Assembly (NCBI GenBank): GCA_021298895.1
Contig: JAJTHK010000093.1
Span: 1 to 32,006, forward strand
Length of the DNA stretch: 32,006 nt
Origin: Luteolibacter sp.
GTDB lineage: Bacteria > Verrucomicrobiota > Verrucomicrobiia > Verrucomicrobiales > Akkermansiaceae
Reading direction: 5' to 3'
Under the pieces are notes generated by a model. That model was not told the origin of the DNA. It saw only the letters and a list, made by a program, of their open reading frames with translations, and did no database searches. Within the stretch, counting starts at the first letter, position 1. Each line of letters begins with the position of its first letter. A program made the position numbers and the translations under genes. This document shows, piece after piece, positions 8,743 through 17,376 of the stretch.

Positions 8743-10242
8743 TCAACCCTTGGTTGAATTGTATAAGTAGGCAGCCGCAGCCACTACGATGATGATGGCA
8801 ACGACCGTGTAGAGATAGACAATCGTATTGCGAGATGCAGCGTTGCCAGTGTTTCCAAGACGATCGTAACGACCTTTGAGTTTTCCTTTTCTGAGGAAAC
8901 CATCGTAATGCTTCTGGATGAGGTGGGTTTCCACCTGACGCATCACGTCAAGCACCACACCAACCATGATGAGCAGTGAGGTTCCGCCGAAGAAGGTAAG
9001 AATCAATGAGCTCGGTGGTAATTTGACAACGGCTCCAGTCACGGCAGGAAGGAAGAACAAACCTGCGAGGAAAATGGCACCTGCGAAAGTGAGACGGGTC
9101 ATCGTGAAATCGAGGAACTCAGCTGTGGGTTTTCCAGGGCGAACGCCTGGAATATAACCGCCATTGCGTTTCAAATCCTCAGAGATTTGAGAAGGTTGGA
9201 ACATCATCGCAACCCAGAAATAGGAGAACAGGAAGATACCGACACCACCAAGAATGTAATACCATGTTCCACCACCCACTAGCTCGCTGTAAAGTGTGTT
9301 TGCCCAACCTTGATCTTTAAAGAACCACTGCAACATCATTGGAGGCAACGAGAGAACTGCGGTCGCGAAAATGATGGGCATCACACCTGCGTAGTTCACT
9401 TTGAGCGGAAGGTATTGAGTCTGACCTCCAAACTGTTTGCGACCCACCATGCGTTTGGCATATTGCACAGCGATGCGGCGCTGAGCTTGGGTGATTGCAA
9501 TCGTTGTTGCGATCACAAACAACAACAGTGCGATCATCACAACCATCATGATAGGAGACCAAGCACCTTTATCTTTATCGGTGAAGAATTTCCATGCTTG
9601 AACCAATGCACCAGGAAGAGCGGAAATGATGTTGACTGTGATGATGATGGATACGCCGTTACCAATACCTTTCTCGGTGATCTGGTCGCCTAACCACATG
9701 AGTAATATGGTACCTGAAACCAAAGTAAGCATCGTGAGGATAACCCAAGGAAGCGACTGATCCACAACAAGCGTACCGAATTTCTCGATTCCAGCCATGT
9801 AAGGAATGTTCTCTGGATTGATGAGGGTTTGTGTGACGAAATACGCCTGCACAATCGCGATGGCAATCGTGATGTAACGGGTGTACTGAGTGATTTTTTG
9901 ACGGCCGCCATCTTCACGGGCAAGTCTTGAAAATTTTGGAACGATCGCGGTCATTAACTGCACCATGATGGAAGCAGAAATGTATGGCATGATGCCCAGA
10001 GCGAAAACACCAGCTTGGGTCAGACCACCACCGGAGAAAACCTGAAGAATCGCACCGATACCACCTGCCTGATCAGGGCTTTTCTGTGCAAGTGAATCAA
10101 GCCATGCTTTGATGACCGATCCATCAACACCTGGTAGGGTGATATGCACGCCGAGGCGGACGATAACGATGATGGCGAGTGTAAAAAGAATCCTATCCCG
10201 AAGTTCGGGGATATTCCAAGTGTTCTTGAAGGCAGAGATCAT
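8743..10242 (-). CDS. secY: Protein translocase subunit SecY
   Basis: 499 aa polytopic protein: FALGIMPYISASIMVQL, LGDQITEKGIGNGVSIII, QTQYLPLKVNYAGVMPIIFA, ISEDLKRNGGYIPGVRPG. Confidence 0.98.
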   Translation of the reverse strand: MISAFKNTWNIPELRDRILFTLAIIVIVRLGVHITLPGVDGSVIKAWLDSLAQKSPDQAGGIGAILQVFSGGGLTQAGVFALGIMPYISASIMVQLMTAIVPKFSRLAREDGGRQKITQYTRYITIAIAIVQAYFVTQTLINPENIPYMAGIEKFGTLVVDQSLPWVILTMLTLVSGTILLMWLGDQITEKGIGNGVSIIITVNIISALPGALVQAWKFFTDKDKGAWSPIMMVVMIALLLFVIATTIAITQAQRRIAVQYAKRMVGRKQFGGQTQYLPLKVNYAGVMPIIFATAVLSLPPMMLQWFFKDQGWANTLYSELVGGGTWYYILGGVGIFLFSYFWVAMMFQPSQISEDLKRNGGYIPGVRPGKPTAEFLDFTMTRLTFAGAIFLAGLFFLPAVTGAVVKLPPSSLILTFFGGTSLLIMVGVVLDVMRQVETHLIQKHYDGFLRKGKLKGRYDRLGNTGNAASRNTIVYLYTVVAIIIVVAAAAYLYNSTKG

Positions 10243-10248
10243 GATATT

Positions 10249-10305
10249 TTAGAAAAACTTCAGAGTGAAAATGGTTACTTTTGATAACACGGAGAGGAAG
10301 CGCAT
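10249..10305 (-). CDS. Candidate 18-aa leader peptide upstream of secY (MRFLSVLSKVTIFTLKFF)
   Basis: ATG preceded by AGGAGAGGAAGCC; TAA stop 6 nt before the secY ATG; start region lies in an 11-bp hairpin. No homology evidence available. Confidence 0.3.
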   Translation of the reverse strand: MRFLSVLSKVTIFTLKFF

Positions 10306-10317
10306 GGCTTCCTCTCC
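10291..10317 (-). promoter_or_regulatory. Strong hairpin in the rplO-secY intergenic gap
   Basis: GGAGAGGAAGC-GCATG-GCTTCCTCTCC (plus strand), 11-bp perfect stem, 5-nt loop, no T-run. Confidence 0.6.
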
Positions 10318-10358
10318 TAAATCAGTGTTGTTGACGGTTGGTTCGTCAAACTTTGAGC

Positions 10359-10817
10359 TTACGATTTCGGAGCAGGATCAACGATACTACCACCAGCTTT
10401 TTCGATTTTAGCCTTCGCAGTTGCGCTGACTTTATCGAACGTAACGGTGAAAGATTTCTCTACTTCGCCGTCGCCAAGAAGTTTGATTTTGTCGCAAGGA
10501 CCATTGACCAAGCCAACTTCGCGGAGGGCTTTTTCGTCGATGGTTGCACCCGCATCGAAGCGATAATCGAGATCACCTACGTTGACGACGATGAACTTGT
10601 CACGGAAGTCGTAGTTGTTGAAACCCCGCTTAGGAAGACGACGGTGAAGAGGCATCTGGCCACCTTCGAAACCAACACGTGTGCCGGATCCTGAGCGGGC
10701 TTTCTGACCTTTGTTACCTTTACCGGCTGTTTTACCTGTTCCGGAGCTTTCACCTGCACCGAGACGTTTGACACGATGTTTGGCGCCTGGATTTGGCTTT
10801 AAATTATGAAGTTCCAT
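10359..10817 (-). CDS. rplO: 50S ribosomal protein L15
   Basis: MELHNLKPNPGAKHRVKRLGAGESSGTGKTAGKGNKGQKARSG. Confidence 0.98.
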   Translation of the reverse strand: MELHNLKPNPGAKHRVKRLGAGESSGTGKTAGKGNKGQKARSGSGTRVGFEGGQMPLHRRLPKRGFNNYDFRDKFIVVNVGDLDYRFDAGATIDEKALREVGLVNGPCDKIKLLGDGEVEKSFTVTFDKVSATAKAKIEKAGGSIVDPAPKS

Positions 10818-10835
10818 TTTTTAAATTTGGTTAAA

Positions 10836-10880
10836 TCTGTCGGATTTGTCTGATTGGACCGATCCTACAGATCAGTTAGA
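10836..10880. repeat. Degenerate 9-bp tandem array (5 units) between rpsE and rplO
   Basis: TCTGTCGGA|TTTGTCTGA|TTGGACCGA|TCCTACAGA|TCAGTTAGA; each unit starts with T and ends with GA. Confidence 0.6.
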
Positions 10881-11540
10881 TTAGATTGCTTTTTCTTTCT
10901 GCTTTTTACCACGTGAACCGAGGATTTGCTCACGGCTGCGGACGGATGAAAGAGCTTTGAGGGTTGCTTTGACGACGTTGGCGTGATTGGAGGAGCCCAT
11001 GGATTTCGCGAGGACGTCGCGGATACCAACTGCTTCACAAACAGCGCGGACACCACCACCAGCGATGATTCCCGTTCCGGGAGATGCTGGCTTGAGAAGC
11101 ACTTTACCGCCACCGAACTCGGCGTAGATTTCGTGAGGGATCGTGCCGTCAACGATGTTCATCGGCTTGAGAACCTTACGAGCTGCTTCGCTAGCTTTTT
11201 TGATGGCGTCTGCAACTTCGTTGGCTTTACCGAAACCAAGACCGACTTTGCCGAGCTTGTTTCCGCAAACCACGAGGGCAGAGAAGGAGAAACGACGTCC
11301 ACCTTTTACGACCTTGGCACAACGGTTGATGAAGACCACTTTTTCAGCGAGTTCATTGCCTTCGCCGTCAGTGATTGCTTGACGCTCTTCACGACGTGGG
11401 CCGCCGCTGCGACCGCCACGACCTTGACCGCCTTGGCCACCTTGACCGTTGTTACGGCCTTGGTATCCACCACGTGGTGCTTCGGTTTCTGGAGTTGTAA
11501 TAACCGCATCAGCGGTTTCGTTTTCAGGAGTAGTAGCCAT
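10881..11540 (-). CDS. rpsE: 30S ribosomal protein S5 with Gly/Arg-rich N-terminal extension
   Basis: Core [52 protein letters not shown]-terminal [28 protein letters not shown]. Confidence 0.97.
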   Translation of the reverse strand: MATTPENETADAVITTPETEAPRGGYQGRNNGQGGQGGQGRGGRSGGPRREERQAITDGEGNELAEKVVFINRCAKVVKGGRRFSFSALVVCGNKLGKVGLGFGKANEVADAIKKASEAARKVLKPMNIVDGTIPHEIYAEFGGGKVLLKPASPGTGIIAGGGVRAVCEAVGIRDVLAKSMGSSNHANVVKATLKALSSVRSREQILGSRGKKQKEKAI

Positions 11541-11553
11541 GTGTTAGGTGAAA

Positions 11554-11910
11554 TTAGAATTTGAGACCGGCTTCGCGGGCAGAGTCGGCAAGGGCTTTTA
11601 CCTTACCATGATAGAGGTGACCACCACGATCGAAGACCACGTCTGAAATGTTGGCGGCTTTCGCGCGCTCTGCGATCAGTTGGCCGACTTTCTGGGCAGA
11701 TGCGATGTTGGCTGCATTGCCTTCGAAGCTTTTGTCCATGGTGGATGCGGATGCGAGGGTGCGGCCTGCTGAATCGTCGATCAACTGCACGTAGACATGT
11801 TGGTTCGAGAAATGGACAGCGAGGCGAGGACGCTCGGTAGTGCCGACCACCTTGCGGCGGATACGGCTGTGGATCCGTTGACGGATAGTTTTGCGTTGGA
11901 TAGTGCTCAT
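11554..11910 (-). CDS. rplR: 50S ribosomal protein L18
   Basis: RIRRKVVGTTERPRLAVHFSNQHVYVQLIDD, VVFDRGGHLYHGKVKALADSAREAGLKF. Confidence 0.97.
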   Translation of the reverse strand: MSTIQRKTIRQRIHSRIRRKVVGTTERPRLAVHFSNQHVYVQLIDDSAGRTLASASTMDKSFEGNAANIASAQKVGQLIAERAKAANISDVVFDRGGHLYHGKVKALADSAREAGLKF

Positions 11911-11930
11911 TAAACAGAGATGGTTTATGG

Positions 11931-12470
11931 TTATTTGCCGACGCTTTTGCCTTCCTTACGGCGGACTTTTTCGTCTGAGTAGCGGACGCCTTTGCCTTTG
12001 TAAGGTTCTGGCGGATAGAAGCCACGAACTTCAGCAGCGAACTGACCGACGAGTTGTTTATCGATACCTTCGACCTTGATCTTGGTGTTTTCGTTCACCG
12101 TGACTGTGAGGCCGGAAGGGATTGGGTGGAGCAAAGGATGCGAACGGCCAAGGGAGAGATCGAGATCTTTACCTTTGACAGCAGCGCGCAGACCGACGCC
12201 GTGGATTTCAAGATCCTTGGAGAATCCGGTGGATACGCCAGTGATCATGTTGTTAACGATGCTGCGAACGGTGCCGTGAAGGGCACGATGAACGCGTTGC
12301 TCGGAGGCACGGGAGACGACAACGGTGCCGTCTTCTGATTTGAGCGAGATACCTGCAGGAACCGAGAAGTCGAGTTTGCCTTTTGGGCCTTCGACAAGAA
12401 CGGTGTTGCCTTCAACTTTGACGGCTACCTTTTCAGGAAGAGAGATTGGTTTGAGTCCGACTCGTGACAT
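11931..12470 (-). CDS. rplF: 50S ribosomal protein L6
   Basis: MSRVGLKPISLPEKV, VEGPKGKLDFSVP, PPEPYKGKGVRYSDEKVRRKEGKS. Confidence 0.97.
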   Translation of the reverse strand: MSRVGLKPISLPEKVAVKVEGNTVLVEGPKGKLDFSVPAGISLKSEDGTVVVSRASEQRVHRALHGTVRSIVNNMITGVSTGFSKDLEIHGVGLRAAVKGKDLDLSLGRSHPLLHPIPSGLTVTVNENTKIKVEGIDKQLVGQFAAEVRGFYPPEPYKGKGVRYSDEKVRRKEGKSVGK

Positions 12471-12497
12471 AATAGTTAGTAGGTTCGAGTTTGGGGA

Positions 12498-12893
12498 TTA
12501 CCAGATGTTGGCGAGGATTTCTCCGCCGAGTTTCTGACGTTTTGCGGATGCACCGGACATCACGCCTTTCGGTGTCGAAAGGATGGAGATGCCGAGGCCG
12601 GACAGGACGCGTGGGATATCTTGGGAACCGACGTATTGGCGGCGACCAGGTTTCGAGACGCGTTTGAGATCAGTGAGGACGGGACGACCATCGACAAACT
12701 TCGGGCTGATTTTCAGCTCGGTGCGCTCGCCGGTGATGACTTCGTATTTCCAGATATAACCTTCTTGTTTGAGAATCTCAGCGATGTCCGCTTTGATTTT
12801 GGAGTAAGGTGCGGTGAAGACTTCATTGCCTGCACGAGCCGCGTTTTTGAAGCGGGTGAGGAAGTCGGAGATAGGGTCTGTGAGAACTGCCAT
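12498..12893 (-). CDS. rpsH: 30S ribosomal protein S8
   Basis: DPISDFLTRFKNAARAG, LKRVSKPGRRQYVG, GLGISILSTPKGVMSGASAKRQKLGGEILANIW. Confidence 0.97.
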   Translation of the reverse strand: MAVLTDPISDFLTRFKNAARAGNEVFTAPYSKIKADIAEILKQEGYIWKYEVITGERTELKISPKFVDGRPVLTDLKRVSKPGRRQYVGSQDIPRVLSGLGISILSTPKGVMSGASAKRQKLGGEILANIW

Positions 12894-12922
12894 AATAGTG
12901 GTTTCCTTTAAATTCTATGGGG

Positions 12923-13507
12923 TTATGCGTTGGCAAGTTCGGCGTTTTCTTCAGCCTTCTTGGTATCGCGGAATGGCATACCGAGTTCGATGAGAAGCTC
13001 GCGGCCTTCTGCGTCGGTTGGAGCGGAGGTGACGAAGATCAGGTCGAAACCGATCTGGCGTTTCACTTGGTCGAGTTCGATTTCCGGGAAGATGGTTTGA
13101 TCGGAAATACCGCAAGCATAGTTGCCGCGTCCGTCGAAGGATTTTGAGGAAATCCCGCGGAAGTCGCGAATGTTAGGAGCGGTGATGTTGATGAAGCGAT
13201 GAAGGAATTCCCACATCTGGCTGCCGCGGAGAGTCACGCGTGCGCCGAGAGCTTCACCCTCGCGGAGTTTGAAGTTAGCGACAGCTTTTTTCGAGTAAGT
13301 GATCGAAGGCTTTTGGCCGGTGATCTTCGAAATTTCTGTGACGGCATCGTCAACGGCTACCTTGCGGTCTGGGGCTTTGCCCATGCAGGAGGTGACGACG
13401 ATTTTTTCAAGTCTAGGGACTTGATGCGGATTGGTGTAACCGAGCTTTTTGGTCAAGTTCGGCACAACCTTGTCTTTGTAGTGTTGCAGTAGTGCTGGTG
13501 TACTCAT
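12923..13507 (-). CDS. rplE: 50S ribosomal protein L5
   Basis: TGQKPSITYSKKAVANFKLREGEALGARVTLRG, DFRGISSKSFDGRGNYACGISDQTIFPEI. Confidence 0.97.
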   Translation of the reverse strand: MSTPALLQHYKDKVVPNLTKKLGYTNPHQVPRLEKIVVTSCMGKAPDRKVAVDDAVTEISKITGQKPSITYSKKAVANFKLREGEALGARVTLRGSQMWEFLHRFINITAPNIRDFRGISSKSFDGRGNYACGISDQTIFPEIELDQVKRQIGFDLIFVTSAPTDAEGRELLIELGMPFRDTKKAEENAELANA

Positions 13508-13575
13508 TTTGTTTTAGCGGGTCAGCGCGTGGTTTGTGTTTAACGCTTAAGCGCGGGCGGCCTCCTTGCGGTGGC

Positions 13576-13809
13576 TTAGCCCAGTTTCTTTACATTGGAA
13601 ATATGGACGGGAGCGTCGATGGTTTTGATACCGCCATCTGGATCGGCTTCGGAACGGCGAACGGCTTTTTGAACCGTGCGGCCACCTTGGACAACGACTT
13701 GGCCTTTGGTGGCGTTGACGCTAAGGACGGTGCCTTGTTTGCCTTTGTGGTTACCGGAGATGATTTCGACTTGGTCGCCTTTTTTGACGTGTGTCTTGAT
13801 GCTGCTCAT
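13576..13809 (-). CDS. rplX: 50S ribosomal protein L24
   Basis: [36 protein letters not shown]. Confidence 0.96.
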   Translation of the reverse strand: MSSIKTHVKKGDQVEIISGNHKGKQGTVLSVNATKGQVVVQGGRTVQKAVRRSEADPDGGIKTIDAPVHISNVKKLG

Positions 13810-13833
13810 GAAAGTGGGATCGTTAGATTTAGA

Positions 13834-14199
13834 TTAGAGAACCTCTGGTGCGAGGGAGACGATCTTCATGAATTGTTTTTCACGAAGCTCACGAGCGACG
13901 GGTCCGAAGATACGAGTGCCGCGTGGGTTGTTGTCTTTGTCGATGATGACGATGGAGTTGGAGTCGAAACGAAGCACCGAGCCATCTGGACGACGGACAG
14001 GATAAGAGGTACGAACGACGACTGCTTTCACCACGCTGCCTTTTTTGACGGAGGCGGTTGGGATAGAATCGCGGATGTGAGCGGTGATGATGTCACCGAG
14101 GCGGGCGGAGCGGCTGCGTTTACCGAGAACTCCGATCATTTTAGCTGTGCGAGCACCGGTGTTATCAGCAACGGTGAGCTTGGTTTCCATCTGGATCAT
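13834..14199 (-). CDS. rplN: 50S ribosomal protein L14
   Basis: [55 protein letters not shown]. Confidence 0.98.
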   Translation of the reverse strand: MIQMETKLTVADNTGARTAKMIGVLGKRSRSARLGDIITAHIRDSIPTASVKKGSVVKAVVVRTSYPVRRPDGSVLRFDSNSIVIIDKDNNPRGTRIFGPVARELREKQFMKIVSLAPEVL

Positions 14200-14207
14200 G
14201 GCTTAGT

Positions 14208-14235
14208 AGATTTAAAATTTAAGTTTAGGGATTAG
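14208..14235. repeat. Degenerate heptamer array (rpsQ-rplN gap)
   Basis: AGATTTA|AAATTTA|AGTTTA|GGGATTA. Confidence 0.45.
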
Positions 14236-14253
14236 AATCCGGATGAGCCGGGC

Positions 14254-14529
14254 TTAGTGAGTGAGAATTTCTGCAAGTGCCCAACGCTTGAGTTTGGATA
14301 CTGGCTTGGTTTCGATGATGCGAACGCGGTCGCCGATGGCAGCCTCGCTCTTTTCGTCATGCACATAGTATTTCTTGGAGCGCTTGACGATCTTGTTGAA
14401 TTTCGGGTGCGGAACGCGGGCAACGTGCTCAACGACGAGAGTTTTTTCCATTTTGTTAGAAATAACGACACCAACGCGAGTTTTGCGTTTGTGAACGGCG
14501 GTTGCGGCTTCCTGGGATGATTCGCTCAT
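14254..14529 (-). CDS. rpsQ: 30S ribosomal protein S17
   Basis: RKTRVGVVISNKMEKTLVVEHVARVPHPKFNKIVKRSKKYYVHDE. Confidence 0.97.
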   Translation of the reverse strand: MSESSQEAATAVHKRKTRVGVVISNKMEKTLVVEHVARVPHPKFNKIVKRSKKYYVHDEKSEAAIGDRVRIIETKPVSKLKRWALAEILTH

Positions 14530-14571
14530 AATGATGGATCGGTTAGAATTGATAGGCGGTTAGCGAACAGC

Positions 14572-14766
14572 TCAGGCCTTCTCGGTGGTGATGGTGAGGA
14601 TTTGTGCGATCTCACGGCGCACTTGTTTAAAACGAGCTGAGTTTTCAAGAGTACCCGCTGCGCGTTGAAGGCGCAGGTTCATGGTTTCTTGTTTGAGATC
14701 ACGAAGGCGTTTGAGGCGTTCGTCAGCAGATAGTTCGCGGATGTCTTTGGCTTTAGAAGTGGCCAT
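14572..14766 (-). CDS. rpmC: 50S ribosomal protein L29
   Basis: KDIRELSADERLKRLRDLKQETMNLRLQRAAGTLENSARFKQVRREIAQILT. Confidence 0.96.
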   Translation of the reverse strand: MATSKAKDIRELSADERLKRLRDLKQETMNLRLQRAAGTLENSARFKQVRREIAQILTITTEKA

Positions 14767-14786
14767 GGTATTTATCAGTTAGAAGG

Positions 14787-15206
14787 TTATTGGTGCGGGT
14801 TACGGGTCACGAGGCGGGTGCGGAAACCAAGCTTATAGGAAGCAAGGCGCATCGCTTCGCGTGCGGCGGATTCTGGGACGCCGGCTACTTCGAAAAGCAT
14901 GTTACCAGGGCGGATAACGGACACCCAGGTATCGACGGCGCCTTTACCTTTACCCATCCGGGTTTCAGGGGGACGGCGGGTGATGGATTTGTGAGGGAAA
15001 ATCCTGATAAAGACTTTGCCTTTCCGTTTGAGTGAGCGGTTGATCGCTACACGGCAGGCTTCGATTTGGCGGGTGGTGAGCCAACCGCGCTCGAGAGTTT
15101 GGAGTCCGAAGTCACCGAAGGCGACGGTGGTTCCGCGTTGGGCATTACCGGCGCGTGATCCGCGGTGACTTTTGCGGAACTTGGTTCTTTTGGGCATCAA
15201 AGGCAT
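14787..15206 (-). CDS. rplP: 50S ribosomal protein L16
   Basis: [61 protein letters not shown]. Confidence 0.98.
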   Translation of the reverse strand: MPLMPKRTKFRKSHRGSRAGNAQRGTTVAFGDFGLQTLERGWLTTRQIEACRVAINRSLKRKGKVFIRIFPHKSITRRPPETRMGKGKGAVDTWVSVIRPGNMLFEVAGVPESAAREAMRLASYKLGFRTRLVTRNPHQ

Positions 15207-15263
15207 GGCTTATTTCTCCTTGTGAAAGTTATGTTTAAAATGAGGGCTTGTTAGGCTTGTAAA

Positions 15264-16037
15264 TTATTGAGCGGAAGGTGCGCCTTGTGAGCGATTGTCT
15301 GGACGACCACCACCTTGTCGGCGATCACCACCACGATCTCCGCGGTTGTTGTTACGGTTTCCACGATCTCCGCGATCACCACGCTCGTTGCGTTCTGGTG
15401 CTTGACGGTTGTCGTCTTCTTTTTTGTTGATCCAGCATTTCACGCCGATGATACCGTAAACGGTACGGGCTTCTGCGAAACCATAGTCGAGAGGAACACG
15501 AAGGGTTTGGAGAGGCACCTTGCCTTCGCGATAACCTTCGGCACGAGCGATGTCAGCACCACCGAGGCGGCCTGCGCAACGAACGCGAATTCCTTCTGCG
15601 CCAAATTCCATAGCGGTCTGAATGGAGCGCTTCATGGCACGACGGAAAGCGATACGGCGCTCAAGTTGGATAGCGATTTGCTCGGCAACAAGTTGAGCAT
15701 CGAGCTCAGGCTTGCGGATTTCGAGGATGTCGAGTTTGACTTGTGAGTCTTTGCAGATTTTTTGGATCTCAGCCGTCATGATTTCGATCTCTTTGCCTTG
15801 GCGACCGATGATAAGGCCTGGACGTGAGGAGTGAAGAGTGACGCGGACACTGTTCCATGCGCGCTCAATGATAACACGAGCAAGACCTGCATTCACCAAC
15901 TTGGCTTTGAAGTATGCGCGGATGGCAAGGTCTTCGTGAAGTTTGGTGGTGTAGTCTTTGCCAGCGGCGTACCACTTGGAGCGCCAATCTTTATTGACGG
16001 CGAGACGGAAGGCGATCGGATTTACTTTTTGGCCCAT
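15264..16037 (-). CDS. rpsC: 30S ribosomal protein S3 with Arg/Gly/Asn-rich C-terminal tail
   Basis: MGQKVNPIAFRLAVNKDWRSKWYA, RPGLIIGRQGKEIE (KH), GRLGGADIARAEGYREGKVPLQTLR; tail ERNERGDRGDRGNRNNNRGDRGGDRRQGGGRPDNRSQ. Confidence 0.98.
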   Translation of the reverse strand: MGQKVNPIAFRLAVNKDWRSKWYAAGKDYTTKLHEDLAIRAYFKAKLVNAGLARVIIERAWNSVRVTLHSSRPGLIIGRQGKEIEIMTAEIQKICKDSQVKLDILEIRKPELDAQLVAEQIAIQLERRIAFRRAMKRSIQTAMEFGAEGIRVRCAGRLGGADIARAEGYREGKVPLQTLRVPLDYGFAEARTVYGIIGVKCWINKKEDDNRQAPERNERGDRGDRGNRNNNRGDRGGDRRQGGGRPDNRSQGAPSAQ

Positions 16038-16068
16038 GGTGTTAGGTGGAGAGTGTTAGATAAATGAA

Positions 16069-16503
16069 TTATGCGGTAGCGGCTTCGGTTGCAGCAGCGG
16101 TTTCTTCGGTGGCTGGTGCATCGGATTTCTTAGCGGCGGCCTTTTTAGGAGCGCGCTTTTTCTTTTCCGGAGCTGCACCGACGAGGGTGATGGAGATGTG
16201 TGAGCTGCGCTTCAGGATGGCGCCAGCCGAGCCTTTGGCACGTGGCATGAAACGACGGAGAGTTGGACCTGCACCGATGACCGCTTGTTTGATCACAAGT
16301 GTGCTAGTATCTAGAGAAAAATTATTTTCCGCATCCGCGATGGCAGTCTTAAGAGTCTTCGCAATGAGTTGCGCAGCCTTTTTCGGAGTGAAGGTAAGGA
16401 TATCGAGAGCGTTCGAAACGGGGAGTCCTTGGATCTCGCGGGCGACGTCGCGCGCTTTTTTAGGCGAGAGACGGACAAATTTAGTGGTGCTGGTGACTTC
16501 CAT
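16069..16503 (-). CDS. rplV: 50S ribosomal protein L22 with Lys/Ala-rich C-terminal extension
   Basis: FVRLSPKKARDVAREIQGLPVSNALDILTFTPKKAAQLIAKTLKTAIADAENN; tail KKKRAPKKAAAKKSDAPATEETAAATEAATA. Confidence 0.97.
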   Translation of the reverse strand: MEVTSTTKFVRLSPKKARDVAREIQGLPVSNALDILTFTPKKAAQLIAKTLKTAIADAENNFSLDTSTLVIKQAVIGAGPTLRRFMPRAKGSAGAILKRSSHISITLVGAAPEKKKRAPKKAAAKKSDAPATEETAAATEAATA

Positions 16504-16533
16504 GGTCGGCGGTTTGGTGAGAGTTAATTAAAC

Positions 16534-17253
16534 TTAGTTTTGGGTAAGAAGGACGGCGATGTCGCCGAGGCGGGGTGTGTGATCTTTAGAGTCGAGTTGT
16601 TCAACGAATGCTCCGGAAACTCCCTTACGGACATCTGCTAAGATGGCTTTACCGTAGGGTTGTTGTCCTTGCATGAGACGGAAGGTCATTCCGATTTTTG
16701 CGCCTTGGGTTTCCCCTAGGTTAAGGACAAGCATTCCAGATTCTTGGTCGAGGCTGACGATCCTTGCTTGCTGGAGATTGCCAGCGCGGATGTCGGGGCG
16801 GGGTTTCTGGCGGAGACCGCTGAGAGAGTCAAGCTCTCTCATAGCTGTTTCGACGCGAACGCGAGCTTCTGGGTCTGAAACAACCGCCTGGCGGAGGTAG
16901 TCTTGGACGTTGCCTGAGAGTTTGGCGGCTGAGGCTTCGAGTTGAGCGATGCGCTCGTTGGCGACCTCGAGGTCTGCAGCGGCTTGAACCAGGCGGTCGT
17001 CGCCTCCGTCGAGAAGGTTTTTACCGAGCGCTTCAAGACGTTGGCGAACTTGGTTTAGTTGTTCGCTGGAATTCTTTTCAGCTAGGTTTGCTTCTACGAT
17101 GGCGAGCTGCAGCGTACGGTTTTGCTCTTGGAGTTGGGCGATGGTTGCTTTCAGTTGCTCGGCAGAAAGTTTCTCTTCTCCATGGCACGGCACGATGATT
17201 GCGAGCAGCCCAAGGGCAGCGGCAATGCAAGGTGTATGACTGGAGGTAAACAT
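16534..17253 (-). CDS. Secreted/periplasmic coiled-coil protein with a C-terminal beta-rich domain, inside the S10 operon
   Basis: 239 aa. N-terminal hydrophobic signal (AAALGLLAIIVPCHG), long coiled-coil (EQLKATIAQLQEQNRTLQL...), C-terminal LVLNLGETQGAKIGMTFRLMQGQQPYGKAILADVRKGVSGAFVEQL...PRLGDIAVLL. Confidence 0.8.
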   Translation of the reverse strand: MFTSSHTPCIAAALGLLAIIVPCHGEEKLSAEQLKATIAQLQEQNRTLQLAIVEANLAEKNSSEQLNQVRQRLEALGKNLLDGGDDRLVQAAADLEVANERIAQLEASAAKLSGNVQDYLRQAVVSDPEARVRVETAMRELDSLSGLRQKPRPDIRAGNLQQARIVSLDQESGMLVLNLGETQGAKIGMTFRLMQGQQPYGKAILADVRKGVSGAFVEQLDSKDHTPRLGDIAVLLTQN

Positions 17254-17263
17254 TTGTGGGGAA

Positions 17264-17291
17264 AACTTTAAACTTTAAATTCTAAATCCCA
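17264..17291. repeat. Degenerate heptamer array
   Basis: AACTTTA|AACTTTA|AATTCTA|AATCCCA. Confidence 0.6.
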
Positions 17292-17341
17292 AGGAAGAGG
17301 CCTGAGCCGGAACTTGGAATGTGTAAGTAGAGTCTTGTTTG

Positions 17342-17376
17342 AGATTTAAAGTTTAAGATTTAGAGTTTAAGGATTA
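17342..17376. repeat. Degenerate heptamer array, approximately inverted relative to 17264-17291
   Basis: AGATTTA|AAGTTTA|AGATTTA|GAGTTTA|AGGATTA; overlaps the rpsS stop. Confidence 0.65.

Noticed and set aside
13492-14235. Long plus-strand ORF (247 aa) antisense to rplX/rplN
   Set aside because: Antisense shadow of well-identified ribosomal genes; composition typical of reverse-frame translation. The same applies to 10983-11564 (+), 15315-15746 (+), 19532-20173 (+) and 21317-21901 (+).
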